Source: Telopea speciosissima (lineage: Eukaryota > Streptophyta > Magnoliopsida > Proteales > Proteaceae). From it: a DNA stretch of 64,000 nucleotides. Where the stretch lies: contig NC_057924.1 of assembly GCF_018873765.1 (NCBI RefSeq), forward strand, positions 4,836,001-4,900,000. Direction: 5' to 3'. This document shows, piece by piece, positions 1 through 9,700 of the stretch (positions within the stretch are counted from its first letter, which is position 1; each line of letters begins with the position of its first letter). The translations under genes and the position numbers were made by a program. A model generated the notes under the pieces. That model was not told the origin of the DNA. It searched no databases and saw only the letters and a list, made by a program, of their open reading frames with translations.

Positions 1-842
1 AAGCTTCAAATTCACCAGTCAGATCACATGGAATGGATTTCTGAGCAGCCTCTTCGATTCTTTGGCAAAGCTCTTCATATTCATTCTGTGAACTCAAAGA
101 TAGAGATGAGAGATATATGGGAAGATATAAATAATGGAAAGAAATATCTGGAGCTATATACAACCTTAATCTTCTTCCATTCCCTTTGGAAATCTGAGGA
201 TGAGAGATGGGAATTTGGCTTGGTGGGCTCAGTAGAAAAATACATGAAAGGGGCTCTAACTTGAACTTCATACTTTTTGCAGAAAGGAACCCAAAGCTTT
301 GCAAACTTAGATGCTTCCAGAAGAGAATAAAAGGTAAGAGGAGAAGCTCCATCATCAGAGACATAACAAGCTAGCTTGTGAGCTGGGTAGTCCACAGCCA
401 ACAAGGAGAGCACAGTGTTGACAGTGATAATTGGTGGTTCAAGAACTGAATCTGCTGTTGTCACAAACATGTCCACTGGGGGTAGCTCATCACCAACCCT
501 ATCACAAAGAGTGGTTTAATTAGGTAGTAAAAAAGAAGAAGAAGAAGAAGAGAGAAAGAAAGAGAGAAAGAAATCTTCTCTATACCATTGTAAGAGGCGT
601 TCTGGGTAAGTGGTGTAATCAACAGGAGTCCATTTAGCATTCATGGTGAGGATCCAGCAGAAGGTGAACCATGACTCACAGAAGAATGAAAGCTTCCAAG
701 CTACGCCATGAACGTTGAATGATAGTAGACGATAGAAGAGAAGGAGAAGAAGGAGAAAGAAGATGATGAGATCTATGACTCTCTGAAGGGTGTTTCTACC
801 AGGGATTCTCTCTTGGAGTGGGAGAGATATGGGATTCGCCAT
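1..842 (-). CDS. CSLH: CslH-like glycan synthase, copy 1, 5' part only (cut by window edge)
   Basis: Cellulose-synthase-like membrane glycosyltransferase (GT2 family, CslH/CslB group). Visible exons are 842-586 (exon 1), 498-165 (exon 2) and 85-1 (start of exon 3), with GT-AG borders and the same lengths and phases as copy 5. The start ATG at 842-840 opens with [17 protein letters not shown]. Exon 1 carries two predicted membrane segments (a run of I/F/L around residues 26-46 and FTFCWILTM). Exon 2 holds the first catalytic motif, YVSDDGAS. The rest of the catalytic domain would lie left of position 1. No lesion is visible. By eye, positions 1-500 differ from 60361-60860 at only seven sites. 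Family assignment is solid; H versus B within it rests on motif wording ([16 protein letters not shown]) and is less certain. Confidence 0.85.
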
Positions 843-2520
843 TGAGATTTGGGATACAGGGTCACTTAAGAGAGCGATGAGAATAATGGGATTGTGATAT
901 ATGGGCTCAAAGAGGGTTTTTGGTCCCAGATGTGATGTTTTTGGTCCTCATAATTAAATAGATGGTACGTGTGTGAGATCCTGGTGGTTAAATGTAGAGA
1001 TGTAAATGGATAATCGAAATTTCGAATCCGATTTGTATCTCTATCCATTTAGGGATATCCGTATTTGTTTAGAGATATCCGGAAAAAAAATTGAATACTT
1101 TGACAAAAATTTATCCGGAAATTTTTTTTTCCGAATACTTAATAATAAAAAATAAAATAAATAATGATCTTGAGGGTTTTTGAAGATTCAATAAGTTCTA
1201 AAATACGAGGAAAACAGAATCATGATCTGAGATATTGACCTAGGAAGTAGGAAGTGATGTTTCTCTTTTTTGCCCTTTCAGAAGTCATAGTTAATAAATT
1301 CAAATTTGGGAATTATTCGAAATAATTCATTTTGTTAATTTAAAAATCCTATCAAAAAAAATATATATATAGGAACAAAAATAAAATTCGGATTCAAGAA
1401 TAATTTTAATTTTAGAAAAAAATAATTCAGACCTTACTTTTAATATTTGTAATACTTGTATCATATTATCAACCAATTATCATATATGCACAATATATAA
1501 GTGATATAAAAATTGAAATAATATTTGTTTCATTCATCAAAATACATAACACAGATTAAAAATCATAACTATTAGGATTTACGTATAAGGATCTCAAGTT
1601 AAACTTTACGATGATTTGTACACAGGAGTTGGGGATTGAAACATCCACTTGCAGTTCTATTTCAGTTGCATGCTAGGTTCCCTTCCCAACCTTTCCAATA
1701 ACCAAGAGGATCTTTATTCATCATTTTAATACATTATTTTGATCAAATTACAAAATACTTTCTTCCTCCTTTTCTCACAAGGATCAAGATAGTATGTTTT
1801 AATTTTATTTGATAGTGTAATATTTACCCACCCAATATGCCATGTGGCAAAAAAATAGATACATGGCATGAAATAAGTACCTTTGTCATTTATTGGATCA
1901 TTTTATTTTTAATTCATATCATCTCAACACTCCACTACCTACTCAAAAGTAGAATGGTTGTGCATAATATAATATTAATAATAATATTGTAATATTTCTC
2001 TCATTATAATATTATATTAACCGTAAATTATAATCAAATGAAAATAAGGTGAAAAGGTTCCCTCCAAAGAAACATAAACTTTGATTTTCAAACTTTTAAA
2101 TCTTCCATGGGTCCTCACCTTTTCTTGCCAAGATGGAGTTTTGACTTTTGATTTTGTTTACATTAGATTTTGTCAGCCATTTTGTTTTGTTTATATTAAT
2201 AATGGTCGAAATAGTATAGTAATTGGGTAATGTAGTTTTGAATCTCAACGAAGAGACTTTTTTAGGTATTTTTTTTTATAATGATCGAATAATTCGCATA
2301 TAATTCGGTTCAACCTAATTTATCGCAAATTGTAAAAATTCTCTAAATATCATGACTTTTTTCGAATCTTTGAATCTGATTCAGATTTGGACAAATAATT
2401 TGTGTTTACTAAATTATTCGTGAATAATTCAGTGAATTAAACAATTATGTTTCAAGTCCCTCTCAATTTTTAGAAGAAAGCCATTCAAATTATCATTCCT
2501 TCTTTTCCCTTCTCTTTCTC
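843..2520. other. AT-rich 5' flank of CslH copy 1, no gene seen
   Basis: No open frame with recognisable content. Around 1000-1140 there is a fragment of the repeat family built from 'ggatatccg' units (compare 62392-62663). A TATA-like 'gatatatgg' lies about 50 bases upstream of the copy 1 ATG, at 895-903. The remainder is A/T-rich sequence without clear repeats. Confidence 0.5.
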
Positions 2521-2717
2521 CTACGTACTGGGAATATTATCACCTCTAGTTTGCTGACCGGCCCAGTTCCCCAGTTCCTCTAATAGGGGGATGGTGGATC
2601 CCACCCGGGCAGAGTGTTTGGGCATGGGTAGAGAGGTCATTTCAGCCCCCCCTTTGTTAGAGGAACTGGGGACTGGGCCGGGCAACCAACTGGAGGTGAT
2701 AAAGATCCTACGTACTG
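2521..2717. mobile_element. Hairpin MITE, MULE-like, with 10-bp target duplication
   Basis: The direct repeat ctacgtactg occurs at 2521-2530 and 2708-2717 and encloses an element whose two halves are inverted copies. The left half reads 'cggcccagttccccag', 'ttcctctaat'; the right half reads 'gttagaggaactgggg', 'actgggccggg'. A 9-11 bp target duplication is typical of Mutator-like elements. Relatives are at 37287-37463 and, in partial form, near 3160-3285. Confidence 0.7.
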
Positions 2718-3360
2718 AAGTTAGATCAGCGCTAGTACACGTGATGATGCATCTTCCACATGGCAATTACAAACACTCCCCTACATTTATCAATATTAGT
2801 CAAATTGTCTTATATTAATTTTTTTGATTCCCCTAAAATAGTAAACTTGAAAATTTACTTAATTGAAGATCAATATGAGAAGAAGGTTGGAAGTTGTTCT
2901 TGGATTAAGAGAGAAGTTCAAACTCTGATTCCAACTCACTCGAACACTATGATTTCAAATTCACTCTTTCTAATTCACTAAAGCCAAAAGTTTATCAAAG
3001 AATAAAAAAGATTTAAGAAAAAGTTTATCTGAGAGGACTTACATTTATAAATTTAGAAATGACTATACAACTCTAAGCACCTCGTAGGTTCATATTGCCA
3101 TAGTCACAGTCCTTTACTAACTGCATCATCCCTATATGGATCTTTATCTCTTATAGTTCCCTGTCCGATACAGTTCCTACAATTCTCTAACAAGGGGGGA
3201 AGGTGAAATGATCATTCTACCCCCTGACCGAACACTCCGCCCGGGTGGAGTTCACCCCCCTCTTTTTCCCTGTTCTTCTAGATACTTCATAAAAATTAAT
3301 CCTTTATTTTATTATAGATTTGCCTAAGCTATTCTAGATTTATGATTGCTTGCACTTCAT
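2718..3360. other. Intergenic, partial MITE only
   Basis: No gene seen. Positions 3160-3285 resemble a degenerate half of the 2521-2717 MITE family ('ctctaacaagggggga', 'cgggtggagttcaccccc'). Confidence 0.4.
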
Positions 3361-3500
3361 TACAATACTTAATTCTTCATCTTTCTCTCCATTCTTCTAG
3401 AAATCTAAAGAAAAACCCTTTATTTTAATGTACAATACTTAATTCTTCATCTTTCTCTCCATTCTTCTAGAAACCTAAAGAAAAACCCTTTATTTTAATG
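3361..3500. repeat. Two-copy 70-bp tandem repeat
   Basis: 3361-3430 and 3431-3500 are the same 70-base unit, starting tacaatacttaattc, with one mismatch (aaatctaaag versus aaacctaaag). It is a very recent local duplication next to the CslH last-exon relic. Confidence 0.95.
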
Positions 3501-3519
3501 TTGAAAAGGTCATTACATT

Positions 3520-3922
3520 CGTTCGCCTCTTGGGATCAAATCCTGCGGTCCTGCCTCTACTTCATTTTCTGTGGGATAGGGTTTTGCAATAAATCTCTAA
3601 TTTTCCAATCCCAAAGAAGGTGACCAAGCTTATTCAAGTTTGAACTTTGAAGGGTACATGAGTAAATCTTCAAAATTTGACCTTTAGGACCCACACGCAT
3701 TAAAAAGTAAATGAAGAGTAATGCCAAAGTGGCAGACTTGTACAAGATTGATGAGGGGATCCCATAAATTCCTCTCCGGAAAAGCCCTTTTAGAAATAAC
3801 AAGAAGCTCACCACTAACCATGAACAACAAATTATCTCTCCAATTCCCGGCCCGGCCCGGCCTGACTGTCACGAACCATCTGAAAAGGTTGAACCCACAT
3901 CCCGGCCATTGCAAGTGCAGCA
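3520..3922 (-). pseudogene. CslH last-exon relic (exon 8 C-terminus plus 3' UTR)
   Basis: The minus strand matches the end of exon 8 and the 3' UTR of copy 5 (about 54186-53840). The readable residues include [29 protein letters not shown] and a drifted tail. Frames break around 3800, with fragments of the match in two minus frames. Homology stops at 3922, where a T-run begins. No exons 1-7 accompany it, and the next CslH sequence to the left is the 5' end of copy 1. It is therefore the residue of a sixth copy. The flanking 4200-4270 ('cataaaaccttctcccc') still resembles copy 5 intron 7 near 54740. Confidence 0.8.
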
Positions 3923-3932
3923 GTTTTTTTTT

Positions 3933-4142
3933 GGTAAATCTTTCATCGTGTCATAAAGGAAGATTTTCAGTTACAAAGATTTTTGGATGAAACCACGATC
4001 CACCACTAAAATTGCTGGTGGAGGAGAAAGCCACGATTGATTTATGTGTTAGAGCGGTAAATGATCTTAGATTTGTGGGTAAATCTTTCATCGTGTCATA
4101 AAGAAAGATTTTCACTTACAAGTCACGATTGATTTATGTGTT
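3933..4142. repeat. Degenerate direct repeat in relic intron
   Basis: 'ggtaaatctttcatcgtgtc' occurs at about 3931 and again at about 4078, each followed by 'ataaag', 'aagattttca', then 'cacgattgatttatgtg'. The two copies are about 147 bases apart, with extra sequence in the first copy. The origin is unclear. Confidence 0.6.
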
Positions 4143-4434
4143 TGTCTCTTTCTCCTCAAATTCTAAAAAGAAAGTTTTGAATTTTTTCTTCTCAAAACAA
4201 GTCGGACCAATGAGCACATGACAGACACACTTCTCTGTCAACTCATAAAACCTTCTCCCCACAGCTGATGTATGAGTATTGAGGGTGCATTAATTTTTCG
4301 ATCAGGTCGGTCCCCACATGGGGTCAAATCTGGATCTGGACCCTTCTAGGGTGTGGGCCCTACACACCGTAGGTGGGTCCTTTTGTCCCGGCTGGATGGG
4401 GACTTGTTCCGGACTCAGGTACGTAAGCTATGGG

Positions 4435-4700
4435 ATAGGTTAGGGATATAAATGAATTGTCAAAAGTCGTTTTCATATCCGTGTCTGTATCCGTTTAGTA
4501 CTATCTGAATCCGTCCAAAAGCTAAACGGATGTGGATACGGATAGGCTATAGTTATTCAAAAAGCTATATTATATGTAAACGGTTAAAACATCCGATCTA
4601 TATCCATGTTCGTATCCATTTAGCACTATCCGAATCCGTCTGAAAGCTAATCGGATGCGGATGCGAATATAGCACTATCCGAGCTGAATATGCCCAAACA
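4435..4700. mobile_element. MITE of the 'gggatgtaaacggat' family
   Basis: Contains many copies of 'tccgtatccg', 'tatccgaatccgtc' and 'agctaaacggat', in the same order as the well-preserved member at 62392-62663. It begins near 'agggatataaatgaat'. The termini are degraded. Confidence 0.6.
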
Positions 4701-4814
4701 CATGGGTCTGCCATTCAGGGGGCAAGGTGGTCATTTTACCTACCCCATGTGTCTGGGCGCAACCTGCACCTCCAACACAGAGAAAGTCTGACCTTTATCA
4801 TTATCTTCTTTTTG

Positions 4815-5190
4815 GGAAATAGAATGTTACTTGGTCGTGCGCCTTGTGTGGCTCCATGCCTGGACACATAAGATAGTCATTTTCAAGTGGTCAAGGGGCC
4901 TTGTGTGTGTAGATGTGGGAGCCACACAAGGCACACAACCAGGTAGCATTCTATCCCCTTATTTTTGTTTTTGTTTTTTGGGAGTGGGACGGGAAGGGAG
5001 GAGGGAGGAGGGAGGGAAGAACACTACCTAGTTGCGTGGCTCCTATACATGCTTAGACACCAGAGTGCGTGAAATTACCGCCCAACCGTTTTTGAAATAA
5101 AAAGTCTCACCCATGTTGAAACTTGTGTACGATCTCGTTGCCCCTCGCGTTGGTGCAAACGCTACACAACCAGACACGATATCTTGGCCT
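4815..5190. mobile_element. Two adjacent hairpin MITEs of the 'ttggtcgtg' family
   Basis: 4820-4965 folds back: 'gaatgttacttggtcgtgcg' on the left, against 'gcacacaaccaggtagcatt' on the right. 5020-5190 is a second, weaker member ('actacctagttgcgtggc', against 'gctacacaaccagacac'). Related elements are at 11255-11400, 11446-11597 and 55662-55830. Confidence 0.6.
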
Positions 5191-5202
5191 ATTTTGTGTT
5201 GT

Positions 5203-5973
5203 TAAATAATTGAAAGATGGTGTCAAAACGGTGGAGGACTTGCAATGTTGTAGAAGATTGGGTCTCCCTATGATCCCCTCTCCTCCTAGGCAAATCATTG
5301 AGGTAACTTGGAGCAAACCTTCTCATCCTTGGTTGAAGCTTAATGTTGATGGAAGCTGCCTAGGTAACCCAGAAAGATCTGGTGTGGGCGGCATTCTTCG
5401 TGATCACATACGTAATGTGGTGTTCTCCTTCAAGATTTTCTTGGGAGTCAAAACTATCTTCGAAGCTGAGTTTGCTGGCCTCATGGAGGGATTCCTCAAA
5501 GCGAAAGAGTTGAACGTGCCTGCCTTGTGGATTGAATTGGATTCTGCATCTGTCATTCTCTCCGTTCAATCTAGATCAATTCCTTGGTTTGTTCTTCAGG
5601 GTTGGATATTTCTTCAACCAGTCTTGTGCTCTATTCCTTGGAAGATCACACATTGCTCTAAAGAGGCAAATCACATAGCAGACTACTTGGCGAAAGATGT
5701 TGTAAAGTCAGGGGCTTCAGGGTATTTAATCCATTTTCCAAATCATATTGTTGAGGAGTTTGGTTTCGACGCAATGTCAAGACCGAGGTTTAGATTTGAT
5801 TAGTTCAAGGGGGAAAGGTCCAGCTTTGGTTGAGAGCTTTGCTATAGGTGGGGCTGGTTCCTCTTTTTCGCTTCTCGCTTGGGAATACCCAGGCTTTGAT
5901 TTTGTATTTTCTTTTTCTCCTTTCTTTTTAATGAATCCTTTTAGCAAAAACAAAAAAGATAAATAATTGAAAG
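5203..5973 (+). mobile_element. 5'-truncated LINE tail with RNase H domain and 14-bp TSD
   Basis: The perfect direct repeat taaataattgaaag lies at 5203-5216 and 5960-5973. Between them is a LINE 3' end with an open frame to the stop at 5803. It encodes an RNase H-like domain (WLKLNVDGS, a Glu in FEAEFAGL, LDSASVI, HCSKEANHIADYLAKD) ending RPRFRFD. A 3' UTR and an A-rich tail 'gcaaaaacaaaaaaga' follow. The ATG at 5210 lies in the target duplication, so it is not the native start. The catalytic Asp/Glu/Asp series is readable, but the element lacks reverse transcriptase and is dead. Position 5604, within this frame, is the left edge of the tandem segmental duplication. Confidence 0.9.
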
Positions 5974-6226
5974 GAAAAGGCTTTCTAATAAAAGAATAAT
6001 AATGATTAAAATAATTAATGTGAGAGGATGTAGACTCAGAGAACCCCTTCCATAATTGGGAAAGTGTTTCCTATGGGATTGTTTTCAACTCAACTTGAGA
6101 TTATGACACTGTTCAATTCAACTTCACGGTGTCTATCAAATAAATTCGAATTAAGCAATCAATGTGATCCCATAAAAGAAACATGGTTCTTCTATCACGC
6201 TTCCACTCCACTATACATTTGGATTT

Positions 6227-6395
6227 TTATCCTTTCAAGTGCAGTGTATTGCCCAGTGCATCTCACTTGAGAATCCAATCGGACACCTAACACTTGAGAA
6301 GATAAAAAGACGCCGGCCATTGCCTATGTTTTAACGGATGGATTCTCAAGTGAGGTACACTGGACAGTGCCCCACACTTGAGAAGATAAAAATCC
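6227..6395. mobile_element. Hairpin MITE, 'ggatttttatcctttcaag' family
   Basis: Left arm 'ttggatttttatcctttcaa' and 'gcagtgtattgcccagtg', against right arm 'actggacagtgccccacac' and 'ttgagaagataaaaatcc'. The unit B copy is at about 19016-19184. Smaller relatives lie at 7405-7545 and 15117-15180. Confidence 0.65.
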
Positions 6396-6700
6396 GCTAC
6401 ATTGATCATCACATAATAAAAAAATTAAATATTAATATATCTGAGTTAAAGAAACCAACCCTCCAATTGGGTTATCCAACAGAAATACATAATATAAATC
6501 AAAAGGGAAAGAGAGACGGAGAGAAACAGAGAATGCCATCCATCCGAAACATGGTCGTTCTAGTCCTGTTGGGATTAAATCCTGCCTTCACTTTACCTGT
6601 GTGGGTTAGGTTTTAGCAGTAAATCCTTTCCTATCCCAAAGAATGTGACCAGACTTCAAGTTTGAACTTTGAAGGGTAAATGAGTAAATCTTCACAACGT

Positions 6701-9700
6701 TTAACTTTTTGAACCTAGCCGCATTGAGGAGTAAATGAAGAGTAATGCCAAAGTGGTCGACTTATACAATATTGAAGAAGGAATCCCATAAATACCTTTC
6801 CGGAAAAGCCCTTTTAGAAATGGCAAGAAGCTCAGCACTATCCATGTACTACAAATGATCTCTCCGATGCCTGGCCCGGGCTGACCATCATAGACCATTT
6901 GAAAAGATTGGACCCTCAAACCAGCCATTGCAAGTACAGTTAGGTGAACCAATAAGAGGGTTGTAGCTGGCACAAAGATTGGCGACTCGTCGAAAGTGAA
7001 CCGGCCGCTTTCAGAGTCTGTGTCACCACTACCTTCACTTGATGTGCTTTGGTCTTTCCGTGTTACTTCAAAGACAGTCTCTGATATCCCTAATAGCTTG
7101 AGAATGACAGCTAACAGCCCAAACAACCACGCAGTAGACGATTGTATCCTCGCCATTTTCTGGTTATTCCACCATGCTCGGACCGATAAGCCACATCGGA
7201 GGTAGTCTGATAGGGTGCTAAGGTTGTAAACCAGGAAAAGAGAACCAACAACGAAGAAGGCCGGTTCGGAGACCTGCATATCAAGTTTCCACGATTTAAG
7301 AAACTATCTTGGCATGTAATTAGCCAACGTATATAAAATTTTCCTATAATTCATATCTTTATATATTCTCCTCCATATATATAAAAGCTACAATTTTAAA
7401 GTGCATCAGACGGTGCACCGCATTGGAGATTTGGATTTTTATCTTCCCCAATGCAATGGCCATTGTTGGATACACTTTAAAGGCTACACATTAAAGCTGC
7501 ACTAGGTAGTGCACAGCACTTGAGAGGATGAAAATCCTTTCAAGTTCAAATTGATTTGTGTGTTTCACTGGCATAGTTCATATCTTTATGCTTTTACCAA
7601 AAAAAAAAGGTTCATATCTTTATGCTGTTTTATATTTTTTTTCTGCGCTTTGGTTTCTGTTTTTGTTATGTTATGCCTGTGCTTCTTTATAGTTACGATG
7701 TAAATGGATATCTGAAAATCTAAATTTGTTCTACATCTGTATTTGTTTAGGGACATCCATAGAGATATCCGGAAAAATATTTGAATACTCTGATAAAAAT
7801 CCGTCTGGAAAAAATCCAAATACTTAATAATAAAAAAATAAATAAATAATGATCTTGAGGGTTTTTGAAGATTCAACAAGTTCTAGAATATGAGGAAAAT
7901 AGAATCATGATCAGAGAGATATGGATTGAGAGTGAATTGTATCTCCTAGGGGGAGTAGGGGTGCAAGTTTGGCCCTGATGGCCCGAACCCACCTTAGCCC
8001 GCCCTGTGCCCGAACAGGGTTTGGATTGAGATACCTTGGCCCTGAGGGCGGGTTAGGGTTGGGGATTTTTGACCCTAAGTCAGGGCTGGGCGGGGTTAGG
8101 GTTGAGGCCTCAGGCTAAGCCCGACCCAGCCCGACCCTATCTTCTTCTTCCTATTCATTCTTTTTTTTTTGGTTCTTCTTCTTCTTCAGCCTGGCCACCC
8201 CATGCATCTCCCTTTCCTAGCTTGCCCAGCCCATGTATCTCTCTTCATATCTCCCTCCTCAGCCCCATTATCAGGGCCAATCAGGGTCGGCCCGGCCTGA
8301 CCCAACCCTGAGGGTGGGTCAGGGTTGGATTTTTCTAGCTTTGAGTCAGGTCTGGGTCGGGCCTGGGCCCAGCTAAGGACACTTAGGGCTGGATTGGGGT
8401 TTTAAAAGGCCCGGCCCAACCCGACCCTGTTGCAGCCCTAAAGGGAGGAAGGTATGGGTTACACAAGACAAACATATAAACGAATGTTCGAAAATCCGAA
8501 TTCGATTTGCATCCAAATCTGTTTAGAGGTATCCGTATTAGGCCAGAGAATATCCGGATTCGATCACATCTGATCCGTATCTGAGCCAAATCCGATCCGT
8601 TTACATCCCTAGTTCATAGCCACAGGGTTTTAGTGTGAGGGGTCCTAATCCTCTCGTTCTTTGGGGGTGGGACACTTCTTGTTCTTTGTATATCTCTTTC
8701 CCCTTTCTCTGAATAAATTGATATGAAATAAAAAAAAAATAAATAAAACACTACTACTACTCCAACTCCTAGTTCTATTTTGAATCTGTGGTGCTTTGGT
8801 TACTTATGCAATGATACATACTAATAATACTAGTAAGTAGGACCGAGTTATCCTCAAGCCACGGTGAAGGCTCTTTCACCAATGATCATCCTTGCATTTG
8901 AATGGGGAATAATGAAGGGCATTTTAGACTTCTAACGTATAAAGAGAGGGAGTGATGATGACCATATATTCATGGGTATATCCTTCAGATCGGGCTCCTC
9001 TCCTGTGAGTCCAACGCCCAAGGAGACAGTCAATGGCACTGGGCTGCTGGGTGCATCGGAATGTGTGCCTGTGTGGGGCTCAATGCGCCCAACAACCCAG
9101 CACCATCAAATGCCTCACTGGGCACTGGGCTCACAGGAGAGCAGCCGAATCCGTATCCTTTGTTGTAGGTGAAGGAAAACTTTTCCTACAAAGATTGTTG
9201 GATGAAACCACCAAGACTCATGACTTAATTGGCTAGTAGATGAAATTGTATGAATGGCACATAAAATCCATGACAAAAAGCAAAACTTATGGAGAGGGTT
9301 CTCTTGGCAAACGGTATACAAAGCATACGTATGGTGTGCTCCTCTATGCCGCTTGCTGAGAGAAACTTCTCCCATTAAATTATTACTTATGTGTTTTTTA
9401 ATGAGAGTAAGTTTATATTAAATTTTAACCAAAAAAAAAAATATTATATTAAATAATTATGTATGTATTTTTTTATAAGAGTGAAAATTTTAATGTAGCA
9501 TTTTTTTATAAAACGGTTTAAAATCAATAACCATTTAATAAACCATTCAATTTTAATTCCATTATATGAAAAACTATTCAATAATTGTTTTTTTTTTTAT
9601 GAAAAAAAAAAAGTTACACTAAAAAATTTACTGTTATAAGAAAAGAAATAAGTGTTTATTTCTATTTTTTATAACAGTAAATTTTTTAGTCTAACTTTGT

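Noticed and set aside
81-264. Plus-strand frame over CslH exons 2-3 (same at 60355-60624)
   Set aside because: It is the antisense of conserved CslH coding sequence and has no protein family character.
8069-8311. Pro/Ala-rich frames in the GC-rich repeat (also 20820-21152)
   Set aside because: They come from a MITE with 'ggcccgacc' repeats; frames break between the two duplicated copies.
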